From NCBI GenBank assembly GCA_028279375.1, contig JANQNW010000003.1, positions 243,256 through 307,255 of the forward strand: 64,000 bases of DNA, in the 5' to 3' direction. The position numbers and the translations under genes were made by a program. The notes under the pieces are model-generated. The model saw nothing but the letters and a program-made list of their open reading frames with translations. It was not told where the DNA came from and made no database searches. Below, one piece after another: positions 17,716 through 25,538 of this stretch. The stretch comes from Phycisphaerales bacterium (GTDB lineage Bacteria; Planctomycetota; Phycisphaerae; Phycisphaerales; UBA1924). How positions within the stretch are numbered: position 1 is the first letter of the stretch; every line of letters starts with the position of its first letter.

Positions 17716-17955
17716 TCAGTGGCCAGGCCCGCATCCCGGCACGCCGCAGCACCCACCGCCGCTTGAATGGTCAGGCTTTGCGAGCACGGCCGGCACTGTC
17801 ACGAGTCGCTCGACGGGACTCGATTCCGGGGTATCTCCCGGCTCCAAGTCGGCCAGTCGGCAGAGGTCGCCCCATGACGAGAGAGACTCGCGCATCGAGT
17901 GGCGCACCTCGACGGTGCGACCGTTGGCTGGGCATCGATAGTCATAAAACGGCAC
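17716..17955 (-). CDS. FmdB-like zinc ribbon protein with altered cysteines
   Basis: A 79-residue protein starting at a GTG with an AAGGAGG site 8 bases upstream. The opening Met-Pro-Phe-Tyr-Asp-Tyr-Arg-Cys matches the FmdB/CxxC-CxxC-SSSS putative regulatory proteins. The usual first zinc knuckle Cys-x-x-Cys is Cys-Pro-Ala-Asn here, and the middle has one isolated Cys (about residue 32) instead of a Cys pair. The later Pro-Val-Glu-Arg-Leu-Val-Thr-Val-Pro-Ala segment matches the family's second half. The C-terminus has three more Cys in Cys-Cys-Gly-Val-Pro-Gly-Cys. Metal binding, if any, must therefore differ from the type protein. The function of the family is poorly known. Confidence 0.7.
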   Translation of the reverse strand: MPFYDYRCPANGRTVEVRHSMRESLSSWGDLCRLADLEPGDTPESSPVERLVTVPAVLAKPDHSSGGGCCGVPGCGPGH

Positions 17956-17992
17956 GCGGCCCCCCTCCTTGGCTCCAGCGTCGGCGATCGGG

Positions 17993-18021
17993 ACGCTATG
18001 CTATTGGCATTGCATTGTCAA
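17993..18021 (-). promoter_or_regulatory. Candidate sigma-70 promoter for the FmdB-like gene
   Basis: On the minus strand a perfect TTGACA (18016-18021) is separated by 17 bases from TAGCGT (17993-17998), a weak -10. Transcription would start near 17986, about 30 bases before the GTG start. The stretch just inside the spacer repeats CAAT three times in a row at short intervals, which may be an operator. Confidence 0.45.
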
Positions 18022-18034
18022 CAAGGATTCGTCT

Positions 18035-18211
18035 ATGACCTCGAGCCGCCGCTCTGCTCGCTCGTCGCGCTCGGCGCCCAATCTGGTTGAATTGCGCCGA
18101 ATGCGACGCCGCATGATCGGCGGGGTCATCTCGAGATCGCCTCGTTTCCTCTTGGTGCTGCTCGCCTTGAGCGCCACTGCTGACAGTTCACGAAACGGAT
18201 TCAATCAATGA
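18035..18211 (+). CDS. Possible small basic membrane peptide (58 aa)
   Basis: This short frame has an AAGGA ribosome site 7 bases before its ATG, better than many certain genes in the window. The product is very basic for the first 35 residues (Arg-rich, including Arg-Arg-Met-Arg-Arg-Arg) and then has a hydrophobic run of about 12 residues ending Leu-Ser-Ala-Thr-Ala, like a signal or tail anchor. It ends 22 bases before the flavoprotein gene on the same strand. No homologue is recognised. It could equally be a leader peptide or a chance frame. Confidence 0.35.
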   Translation: MTSSRRSARSSRSAPNLVELRRMRRRMIGGVISRSPRFLLVLLALSATADSSRNGFNQ

Positions 18212-18233
18212 TGGGGCGAGCGGAGACAGCAGA

Positions 18234-19349
18234 ATGAAAGTGAAGACTCACGACGCCGTCGTCATCGGCGCGGGAGCCGCAGGTGTGGGCGTTGGGGTTG
18301 CGCTCAAGGACGCCGGCCTCGAGGACTATCTTCTGTTGGAGCGGCACACCATTGGGTCTTCTTTCGCTGCATGGCCAACTGAGACCCGATTCATCACGCC
18401 CTCCTTCCCGACCAACTCAATCGGGATGCTTGATCTGAACTCGATCGCGATCGGCTCTTCGCCCGCATACAGCATGAGAGTTGAGCACCCGACCGGTCGA
18501 GAATACGCGGCTCATCTCAAGCAAGTCGCAAAGCACACGGCGTTGCCGATACGCGAGAACACCAGCGTCCTTCGCGTCACGAAAGTCGGCGACGAGTTCT
18601 GCATTGACACCGAGGACGAGATTCTGCGAGCCAGGCACGTGGTGTGGGCTGCCGGTGAGTACCAATACCCCCGCCTCAACGGCCTCATCGGAAGCGAACT
18701 CTGTCGCCATACGGCCACGGTCGGTGGTTATGAGGAACTCGAGGGCGACGACTTCGTCATCATCGGCGGCTATGAGAGCGGTGTCGACGCGGCATATCAC
18801 CTGTCGCAGAGAAACAAACACGTGCGGATGCTCGACTCCGGCTGCCCGTGGACGAAGGAGACTTCCGACCCGAGCGTTGCGCTCTCGACAAGTTCGTTCG
18901 AGCGCATGCGAGAGAGCCACTTCGAGCAGCACGTCGAGTTGTTTCCGAACACACCCGTGGTTTCGGTTTCTCGATCAGGCGGCGTGTATGAGGTTGCGAC
19001 ACACGACGAGCGCGTGTTTCAAACATCGACGCAGCCGCTTTGGGCCGGAGGTTTTGTGGGAAGCCACAGACTCGTGATGGACTTGTTTGAGGCGCGCGAC
19101 GACGGCTTTCCGCTGCTGACTGAGAACGACGAGTCGACACTGGTTCCGGGCATATTCCTCTGCGGCCCCGCCGTGCGACATGACAACCATGTGTTTTGCT
19201 TTATCTACAAGTATCGACAGCGATTCGCCGTTGTGGCCAAAGCGATCGCCACTTCTCTGGGGTTGCCCGCCGAACGTTTGGAGGAGTATCGGAACTGGGG
19301 CATGTATCTCGACGATCTGTCCTGCTGCGGAGAAGAGTGTGTGTGTTAG
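18234..19349 (+). CDS. FAD/NAD(P)-binding oxidoreductase with cysteine-rich tail
   Basis: A 371-residue flavoprotein. Near residue 9 it has Val-Ile-Gly-Ala-Gly-Ala-Ala-Gly-Val-Gly, the FAD-binding Rossmann motif, followed by Leu-Leu-Leu-Glu-Arg for ribose binding. A second dinucleotide site, Ile-Ile-Gly-Gly-Tyr-Glu-Ser-Gly, lies near 178. The Pro-Gly-Ile-Phe-Leu-Cys-Gly-Pro-Ala segment near 306 is the C-terminal FAD contact. This is the single-chain flavin monooxygenase/thioredoxin-reductase-like class; no redox CxxC is seen between the domains. The last 11 residues include Cys-Cys-Gly-Glu-Glu-Cys-Val-Cys, a likely metal-binding tail. It precedes the FeoB-like gene by 281 bases on the same strand, so a metal reductase role is a reasonable but unproven guess. 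Confidence 0.8.
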   Translation: MKVKTHDAVVIGAGAAGVGVGVALKDAGLEDYLLLERHTIGSSFAAWPTETRFITPSFPTNSIGMLDLNSIAIGSSPAYSMRVEHPTGREYAAHLKQVAKHTALPIRENTSVLRVTKVGDEFCIDTEDEILRARHVVWAAGEYQYPRLNGLIGSELCRHTATVGGYEELEGDDFVIIGGYESGVDAAYHLSQRNKHVRMLDSGCPWTKETSDPSVALSTSSFERMRESHFEQHVELFPNTPVVSVSRSGGVYEVATHDERVFQTSTQPLWAGGFVGSHRLVMDLFEARDDGFPLLTENDESTLVPGIFLCGPAVRHDNHVFCFIYKYRQRFAVVAKAIATSLGLPAERLEEYRNWGMYLDDLSCCGEECVC

Positions 19350-19630
19350 AACAAGCTTAAGAATTGCAGGCGTGTCTTCAGGCTTCGGAGACGACCGACG
19401 TGACCGAGACTCTGAGCAACTTCGCGACAACTGTCCAGAAGCATGTGAACAATGCGACGAGCATCCAGCCCAGTATTGAGACCGAGCCTGCCATTGCCGA
19501 GTGTTGCGTGAGCCGCGGGTGCGTTCTGATCAAGAATGCCGCGTGCGACAGCGCCATCGTGACACACATCAGCAATGTGGTCATGGAACTTCCGTTGAAC
19601 GCCTGATTTTTCTGCCGAACCAGAGCCCAC

Positions 19631-21319
19631 ATGAACCATGCCGTCGCTGCGCCGCCTGATACTCGCACGATCCTTGTTGTTGGCAAGGAAAGCGTCGGCA
19701 AGTCTCAACTCGTTTCGTCCTTGACCGGCCGTTCAGCTGGTGAGACGAACTTTCGCGGCTCAACCGTCATCGTCGAGCGCTATAGATCGGCAAACACCGA
19801 GTACATCGATACGCCCGGTGTTCTCCGCGATTCCGACACGGAGACGACGCGCCTGGCATTGGATGCCCTCGCTGCGGAAGAGACGGTCCTGTTGGTGGTT
19901 CAGGCGACGAGCCTCGATCAGGACTTGAGCGACATGCTGCCGCTGGTTGCCGGTAAGCGAGGCGTTGTGGTCGTGACGTATTGGGACAAGGTGCAGCCGG
20001 GAGCGGCCGCACACGAGGCAATTGAACGCCTTGCGGCGGATGCGGGCGTCAAGTTCATCCCGGTCGATGCTCGCCAGCTTTCCGACCGTCATCGCCGGGA
20101 GATCGCCGAGGCGACAAACAACCCTTCGACTTTTCAAAACGCATCGTTGTCGGCCCAAGCGGGGTGGCGCATCGAGCCAAAGGCGGGATGGATGGAGCAT
20201 CGCGTCTTCGGCCCGCTCATTGCGCTCTCGCTGCTCTTCCTGCCGGCGTTGGCGACTATCTTCGGCGCGAATGCCGTGGCGGATCTGCTTCACCCGATCA
20301 TCGCAAGTTGGTTCGAACCTGTCATTGCCACTGTCGATGCCACGTGGCCGAACTGGCTGCGAATCGTGCTTTCGGCTCAGCAAGGGGAGTTCGGCTACGG
20401 CCTGTTGAACATGGGTCCATTCCTGCTGGTTTGGGCGCTTCCCACGGTGCTGATGTTCGCTCTGATTCTCGGGGCCTACAAGGCCAGCGGGTTGATTGAG
20501 CGAATCAACATCTCGCTTCACCCCCTCGTGCGACCATTCGGCCTGAGCGGACGGGACATCGTGCGGGTCATGATGGGTTTTGGTTGCAATGTGCCCGCGG
20601 TGATCAGCACACGATCGTGTTCAAGTTGTTCGCGAGGCCCTGCCATTTCAGCCATCGCATTCGGATCAGCGTGCAGCTATCAACTGCCGGCCACGCTCGC
20701 CGTCCTGTCAGCGGCGGCGATTGCGACTGGAAGCTCGGCCGTGTCGCTCACCATGATGTTTCTGGCGTATCTGCTGGTGACAACGCTCGTCTACCTGCGT
20801 CTCACGTCGCCAGCTCCGGCCCGAAGCTCGCTGAATGTTCTGATGACACCGAGTCGACCCTTCATGCAATGGCCGACTGTGTCAGCGCTGTGGCGAGAAG
20901 CATCGGGAACAGTTCTACAGTTCTTGTTGCAGGCGATGCCGATCTTCGTCGTGATCTGCATCGTCGCGTCGCTGTTGGCTCACTTCGGAGCGCTCGACAT
21001 GGCGTCTCGGATTCTGGGTCCGGTGATGAGCGTGTTCGACCTTCCATCACAAACTGCGCTGCCCGTCGTGCTGGCTTCCGTTCGTAAAGACGGGATCTTC
21101 CTGCTGGCGGCGGACGACGGATTGTCGTTTCCAATGACCGCGGCGCAGGCGCTGACGGCGGTGTACCTGGCGGGTGTGCTTCTGCCTTGCCTCGTCACCG
21201 CCATGACGATCGGTCGTGAGACTGGCTGGAAGCTGACGTTCAGAGTCCTTGGAAGGCAGGCGGGTTTTGCAATCCTGTTTGCGCTTGTTCTTGCATGGGG
21301 AGGAAGGGTGCTCATTTGA
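19631..21319 (+). CDS. FeoB-like GTPase-transporter, short form with altered G4 motif
   Basis: A 562-residue protein, shorter than typical FeoB (700-800). The N-terminal G domain has Gly-Lys-Glu-Ser-Val-Gly-Lys-Ser (G1, near residue 18), Asn-Phe-Arg-Gly-Ser-Thr (G2), Asp-Thr-Pro-Gly (G3) and, where Asn-x-x-Asp is expected, Thr-Tyr-Trp-Asp (G4). The membrane part has about eight helices and includes Phe-Gly-Cys-Asn-Val-Pro-Ala-Val near residue 318, the FeoB gate signature, with a second Gate-like half near 430-560. The usual GDI spacer is reduced to about 50 residues. No Shine-Dalgarno precedes the ATG, and a second ATG lies 3 codons downstream. The 281-base gap before it holds only weak frames on both strands. 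FeoB proteins move ferrous iron; another metal is possible here. Confidence 0.78.
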   Translation: MNHAVAAPPDTRTILVVGKESVGKSQLVSSLTGRSAGETNFRGSTVIVERYRSANTEYIDTPGVLRDSDTETTRLALDALAAEETVLLVVQATSLDQDLSDMLPLVAGKRGVVVVTYWDKVQPGAAAHEAIERLAADAGVKFIPVDARQLSDRHRREIAEATNNPSTFQNASLSAQAGWRIEPKAGWMEHRVFGPLIALSLLFLPALATIFGANAVADLLHPIIASWFEPVIATVDATWPNWLRIVLSAQQGEFGYGLLNMGPFLLVWALPTVLMFALILGAYKASGLIERINISLHPLVRPFGLSGRDIVRVMMGFGCNVPAVISTRSCSSCSRGPAISAIAFGSACSYQLPATLAVLSAAAIATGSSAVSLTMMFLAYLLVTTLVYLRLTSPAPARSSLNVLMTPSRPFMQWPTVSALWREASGTVLQFLLQAMPIFVVICIVASLLAHFGALDMASRILGPVMSVFDLPSQTALPVVLASVRKDGIFLLAADDGLSFPMTAAQALTAVYLAGVLLPCLVTAMTIGRETGWKLTFRVLGRQAGFAILFALVLAWGGRVLI

Positions 21320-21526
21320 TCTTCGCGCCGCGACCGGGCACACAGTCAGGCTGCGACTCAAAGTCGATGCTGTACGAGCAGGTTGAACTATTCAGAGATC
21401 GGTGTTCGACACACGACGGATCACCAGTGCTTGGACTGCGGCTCGATCGAACACAATGACCGGGCTGAGTCAGCTGAAGTGGAGTTGAATACAAGTCGTC
21501 AGGCGATCCGGAATTCACACAGAAGA

Positions 21527-21748
21527 ATGGAGGCAGTCATCAAGAGTAGCGAAATCCCCAAGACATATGAGGCGTGGCTCCGCTTCACTACGGAGCAATG
21601 CAATGTTGAGTTGACGCCGGAGTTCGCTCGGCAGCGGGTCGCCGCTCTTGAAGACGCGAAGTCGGCCGAGGCGGTCAGTTTCGCGCGGCTCTACGGCGAG
21701 GCGCACCGTGCGCGGGTCGTCGAGTGGTTTCGCCGGGTGGCCGGTTAG
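21527..21748 (+). CDS. Hypothetical 73-residue protein, first gene of an unknown cluster
   Basis: A small, mostly helical and charged protein with a central Phe-Ala-Arg-Gln-Arg-Val-Ala-Ala-Leu segment and no membrane helix or known motif. The ATG at 21527 is chosen because coding character starts there; the frame is open further upstream from 21383. The ribosome site is weak (AGAAG). It is followed after 20 bases by the next gene, and all four genes up to 23526 lie tightly packed on the same strand. No family recognised. Confidence 0.5.
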   Translation: MEAVIKSSEIPKTYEAWLRFTTEQCNVELTPEFARQRVAALEDAKSAEAVSFARLYGEAHRARVVEWFRRVAG

Positions 21749-21768
21749 TTCAGTAGAGGAGTGAGCGA

Positions 21769-21975
21769 TTGCAACCCACGAAGAGCAGAACGATGACCGC
21801 AACGGAGGCTGAATCCGTCGCGGCATTCGCCGCCGGGCGCCTCCACGACATCTGTTCACTGGTCCGCCGGAAGACTGTTGCCCGTGACGTCAGTCTCGGA
21901 CACGGCAAACTTGAGGTCCCGTCGGCATCGCTTTTCGTCGATGTCTACGTCGACGTGGCACTTCGGAATCATTGA
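21769..21975 (+). CDS. Hypothetical 68-residue protein, second gene of an unknown cluster
   Basis: The frame starts at a TTG with AGGAG 7 bases upstream; an ATG 8 codons downstream (21793) is the alternative. The product has an Ala-rich helix (Ala-Glu-Ser-Val-Ala-Ala-Phe-Ala-Ala-Gly-Arg-Leu-His-Asp-Ile) followed by Arg-Arg-Lys and a short strand-like end. The stop lies 7 bases before the next ATG, which has no ribosome site of its own, so translation of the third gene probably depends on this one. No family recognised. A frameshift joining it to the next gene was considered but nothing supports it. Confidence 0.45.
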   Translation: MQPTKSRTMTATEAESVAAFAAGRLHDICSLVRRKTVARDVSLGHGKLEVPSASLFVDVYVDVALRNH

Positions 21976-21982
21976 CGTGCTC

Positions 21983-22573
21983 ATGGCGTCTTGGATGGCT
22001 CATCGGGACCTCCTCAGGCAAGCTGCGAGCTTGTTGAACCAACAGATATGGTGCTGGGGGCGCGATGTCTTGAGGCCAGAAGGCAACTGGCTGGTCGAGA
22101 TCGGCTTCGAACGGATCGAACCGCCTGCCACGCACGAAGACTGTTCGAGCGTGTACATCCTGAACTTACCGCGTGGAAAAAGCGTCGTGCTACGCGGGTT
22201 CGGATTGTTCTACGGGGATCCTCGGCACGGTGGTGTGTTCCTGCCTCGCTACCAGTTTCTACCTCAGTACACGACATGTGACACTCTTGAGCGCCCTCCC
22301 TGGTCGAAAGCGGAACTGCCGGAGTTCGACACGCCAACTGAGTCTGAGCGTGCGCGTTGTATCTCTCTGGCCGTGGACGCGATCGAGTGGATTCGGGCGT
22401 ACGAAGCGAACGTTGTGGAGGTGTTGGGGCTTGAGTACCGCCGATCGACACTGGTCAAGTGGGACAACGGCAAACGAATCGTCTTGCCGGCCGAGGCGAT
22501 GGTTCCGACTTGGCAAGCGCTCGGTCACATGATCGTCGATGGTCTCGAGTTGGGGTCGGGTGGAGGCAAGTGA
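21983..22573 (+). CDS. Conserved-looking hypothetical protein, 196 residues
   Basis: The ATG at 21983 is favoured over earlier starts because those overlap the preceding small gene. The product is globular, rich in aromatic residues (Gln-Gln-Ile-Trp-Cys-Trp-Gly-Arg-Asp and Leu-Pro-Arg-Tyr-Gln-Phe-Leu-Pro-Gln-Tyr), with no signal peptide or membrane helix. The aromatic and Gly pattern looks like a real conserved domain, but I cannot name it. It ends on a TGA that overlaps the ATG of the lipoprotein gene (TGATG), so the two are coupled. A cytoplasmic partner for the lipoprotein product is an inference from this arrangement. Confidence 0.6.
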   Translation: MASWMAHRDLLRQAASLLNQQIWCWGRDVLRPEGNWLVEIGFERIEPPATHEDCSSVYILNLPRGKSVVLRGFGLFYGDPRHGGVFLPRYQFLPQYTTCDTLERPPWSKAELPEFDTPTESERARCISLAVDAIEWIRAYEANVVEVLGLEYRRSTLVKWDNGKRIVLPAEAMVPTWQALGHMIVDGLELGSGGGK

Positions 22574-23526
22574 TGGGCATGCACACGGGGTCGCAACGCG
22601 CATATCGAGACGTTCCCGACGGACCCCGCCCATGGAGCGCGTGCGTTGCGGTCTCTCTCGCCTGCGCCTGCCTCATGGTGGTAGTCACCATCAGTGGATG
22701 CGCTGCGACCACTCGCGTCGTCTCGGAGACCAATTGCGACTCCGATGCTGTCTCCGCGATCGACACGTTCGCGCTGCTGCGCGAGGCAGCCGATCACGAA
22801 GCGCTGTACACGCTGGCCGGCGGTCTCAAGCCGATGAGCACCGGCATCTGGCGAGGCGCGTTCGAGGTCGATGCCCCCGACTTGGCTGAACTACGATGCG
22901 TGCGGGCCCAGCTCACCCCACTCTGCAACGACATCTGGTACGCCGATGTTCAAGTGTTCGACAACATCCACGACGGCGAGCGCTCCGTGCACGCGTTCGT
23001 TGTGCATCTCGCGTCGTTCGCCAGGATGATCGAACGCCATGAGAGATTCTGGAGCCCGTGGGGCATTACGCCATGCACTCACCCGTCCGTCGTCGTCGCT
23101 GTCGTGGACCGGATGCCGAAGGCCGACCGCTGGCGGGCCTACGGCTATCTCTTCGGTTACCCCAACGATGCCGTGGACTTCTTCGTTGAGGCCGGGCTCG
23201 CTGCCGAGGACAATGGCGACGTTGGGCCCGGCAAGGACCGGAGGTTCACCCAGATCCCGACGTACGCCGCAGAGACCGGACGGTTCACGTACGCCGTGCC
23301 ACTGAATCACATCCCGACGCCCGCAGACGAGACGCTGGCAGCCGAAGCGAATCGCATCCTCGCTGCCTACGCCGAACGCCGGTCACGAATGCGGGACGCC
23401 GGTCGCACGATCACCGAGTTGCGACGGCTCAACCGTCAGTTCGAAGTCGCGAATCCAGAAACTGATACCACGGCTTTCGCACCGGACATGCGCGACGGCG
23501 CACGAGTTGCAGAAGTCGCACCATGA
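22573..23526 (+). CDS. Predicted lipoprotein of unknown function, 317 residues
   Basis: The ATG overlaps the previous stop (TGATG) and has a GGAGG site inside the upstream gene. An N-terminal hydrophobic segment ends in Thr-Ile-Ser-Gly-Cys, with the lipidated Cys at residue 43. The mature part includes Ala-Leu-Tyr-Thr-Leu-Ala-Gly-Gly-Leu-Lys-Pro-Met-Ser-Thr near residue 75, a sequence I associate with an uncharacterised family of bacterial lipoproteins, and a C-terminal helix rich in Arg and Glu. It is the last and best-defined gene of the four-gene cluster. The function is unknown. Confidence 0.7.
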   Translation: MGMHTGSQRAYRDVPDGPRPWSACVAVSLACACLMVVVTISGCAATTRVVSETNCDSDAVSAIDTFALLREAADHEALYTLAGGLKPMSTGIWRGAFEVDAPDLAELRCVRAQLTPLCNDIWYADVQVFDNIHDGERSVHAFVVHLASFARMIERHERFWSPWGITPCTHPSVVVAVVDRMPKADRWRAYGYLFGYPNDAVDFFVEAGLAAEDNGDVGPGKDRRFTQIPTYAAETGRFTYAVPLNHIPTPADETLAAEANRILAAYAERRSRMRDAGRTITELRRLNRQFEVANPETDTTAFAPDMRDGARVAEVAP

Positions 23527-23727
23527 TGCGCTGCAACACATCCCAGCGAAGAAGAATCCGTGCGACGATGGACACCGCAGACCGGTCGCTGGCGATTCCG
23601 GAGAACTATGAGCTCGCGACCAACGCGTGATGGTGCTTTCGTTCGACCACAGTGTCAGCCGGGGCGACGTGGCGTTGCGCGTCTCGACTGTTGGGATGAT
23701 TCTGGCCTCGCCGTGCACCAGTCTCCC

Positions 23728-25530
23728 CTACGGACCAGCCTGAGCAGCCGCGATCATGCGACTGAGTACGTCGTCGGAATCCGCTCGCAACATTCGTACG
23801 ACAGTGCTTCCGGCACGGTGTGGAGGAAGAGTCCACAAGGAGTCTCTGGGAATCGCCTCACGAAACTGGATTGCCGAAGTCTCATCCTGCCAGCGGATCT
23901 CCAGCATCAAGGCCGACTCGCCATCGGGGAACATCCAGACTGCCCAGCGATCGCCCGTCCATCCTCCGGCGAGGATCTTGGCGACATCGAACGAATACCA
24001 CCCTCGGAGCAGGGGAACGAGGCCGCCAATACCGAGGACATCGGTGAGGTCGGGCGCGGAATCCAGGATGTTGTCCGCGAAGCTGCTCGGCACTGGCTCC
24101 GGGCGCCAGAGCGTGGCGTCCTGATACCAGCGAGGACGGAAGAACTCCATCGTCGTAGAGGGCGGCCGAGCGAGCGCTGGTTCGATTCCCGAGAGCGGGC
24201 CAGTGTCGCCGACGAGTGAATCGACGAAGAATGTGCCCAGGAAACTGGGCACTGCATCCCAGACGCCGAGCTCCACCGAGTTGAGCGCCCTCTCGATCCC
24301 GGTCTTGTCTTGCCTGCGGATCCTGGTCTCGCGGACGACTTCGGCTGGCGGTCGGGCGCCTGGAGGGATGCCGCGTGGCCTCGCGTAGCGATAGACCGTC
24401 ATGGTTTTGAGTCCCTTCCGGAGCGCATCGTGCGCGCGGCGGATGTCGTCGCTCTCCGGGAGTCCTCCTGCCGGGCGGTCTGAATCCGGGATCTTCTGGT
24501 CGCGAGGATAGTGCTGCCGATTCAGCGCGTCGGCGATCTCACCGACCACATCAAGCTGGACGTAAGGATGGTCGTCCGGCACGGAGTCCAGCACATAGAT
24601 GCGCTCTCCCTTCGCGTCGGTCGTGGCGACGCGACGCGAGAGTTGGAACTCCGCGAGGGCTTCTATCAAGTCGGATTCCTCTGGAAGCAGGCCGAGAAGG
24701 CGAAAGGCCTCGTTTCGGGCGGCGCGAGTGGCTTCAGGGAACGTCGCCTCGAGGTCGGCCCGGACGATATCGCCGAAGGTCTCTGCGGAAACAGGCTGCA
24801 TCTCGATCGGGACGAGTGGCTCTCGACCCATGATTTCCGCGACAAGTTGGACCATGTCCGTCAGCGCGACTGGTTCGAACTCTGTCGTGATCGGCTCGTG
24901 CGGCGCAAGGCCGTGACCGGGCGCGCGCGTGGGCGCTTTGCCGGTATGGGCAGTGACGATGGCGTCCTCAAGAGAATAAAAGAACCCGTGCTCCAAGCCC
25001 TCGTGATCGCTCTCCGGCAGCGAGAGTCGGAGGATGCCGCTGACGTGAGAGGCCGGTTCGATGAACGGATAGGAACGCCGATGCGCGTCGTCGCTTCCCT
25101 GCGTGACGTAGACGACCTGCGTGAGCTTGGGCGGACTGCAGAACTTACACCCGACGTAGCTGGGAACGATCATGCAGCGGCGCATATCGCGGAGGCTGTC
25201 AAAGGGCGCCATGAATCCGACGAGGCTGACGCGACGACCGTCCAGTTCCTTCAGGAACTCCGGAAAGCTGGGCTCCATGTCGATGAGGTCCAGCGATCGG
25301 ACTTGGTCGAGCATGGAAAAATCGATCACAGGCAGATCTTCAGAGTCATCGTCCGTCCCAACATCGGCGGCCCTGGCGGTCGTCGGAGACTCTGAGGAGG
25401 CCGTCGTCTGCCGACGCTCCGCCCGTTGGTCTCCTTCGGCCGATGCGACGAGGTCCGATTGACCCTCCGCGACTCCGAGTCCGAGCGTGGCGATGAGCAG
25501 AACGAGGAGAGGTTGGGAATAGACGTTCAT
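23728..25530 (-). CDS. DUF3299 protein with long C-terminal extension
   Basis: A 600-residue exported protein. The ATG at 25530 directly precedes a signal peptide (hydrophobic about 5-20, ending Ala-Glu-Gly-Gln); an in-frame TTG at 25542 overlaps the upstream stop and is the alternative. Residues 70-210 match DUF3299: Gly-Phe-Met-Ala-Pro-Phe near 108, and Cys-Lys-Phe-Cys-Ser-Pro-Pro near 130 with a Thr-Gln-Val-Val-Tyr-Val strand after it. The Cys pair may bind metal. The remaining 380 residues are much longer than in standalone DUF3299 proteins, contain Gly-Gly-Trp-Thr-Gly-Asp-Arg-Trp near 540 and match nothing I recognise. It is the last gene of a four-gene ABC operon. In Vibrio zinc-regulated loci a DUF3299 protein is also encoded with an ABC ATPase and FtsX-type permease. 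Confidence 0.78.
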   Translation of the reverse strand: MNVYSQPLLVLLIATLGLGVAEGQSDLVASAEGDQRAERRQTTASSESPTTARAADVGTDDDSEDLPVIDFSMLDQVRSLDLIDMEPSFPEFLKELDGRRVSLVGFMAPFDSLRDMRRCMIVPSYVGCKFCSPPKLTQVVYVTQGSDDAHRRSYPFIEPASHVSGILRLSLPESDHEGLEHGFFYSLEDAIVTAHTGKAPTRAPGHGLAPHEPITTEFEPVALTDMVQLVAEIMGREPLVPIEMQPVSAETFGDIVRADLEATFPEATRAARNEAFRLLGLLPEESDLIEALAEFQLSRRVATTDAKGERIYVLDSVPDDHPYVQLDVVGEIADALNRQHYPRDQKIPDSDRPAGGLPESDDIRRAHDALRKGLKTMTVYRYARPRGIPPGARPPAEVVRETRIRRQDKTGIERALNSVELGVWDAVPSFLGTFFVDSLVGDTGPLSGIEPALARPPSTTMEFFRPRWYQDATLWRPEPVPSSFADNILDSAPDLTDVLGIGGLVPLLRGWYSFDVAKILAGGWTGDRWAVWMFPDGESALMLEIRWQDETSAIQFREAIPRDSLWTLPPHRAGSTVVRMLRADSDDVLSRMIAAAQAGP

Positions 25531-25538
25531 GACGAGAC

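Noticed and set aside
18001-18021. A Fur/Zur-like operator in the repeats of CAAT upstream of the flavoprotein
   Set aside because: The spacing and symmetry do not fit a Fur or Zur consensus; kept only as a possible promoter element.
21383-21526. N-terminal extension of the first gene of the four-gene cluster
   Set aside because: The upstream part lacks coding character and a ribosome site; the ATG at 21527 fits better.
23523-23630. A 35-codon frame starting in an ATGA overlap with the lipoprotein stop
   Set aside because: The overlap looks like coupling, but the product has no motif, and no Shine-Dalgarno or coding bias was visible. A real small protein is possible but unsupported.
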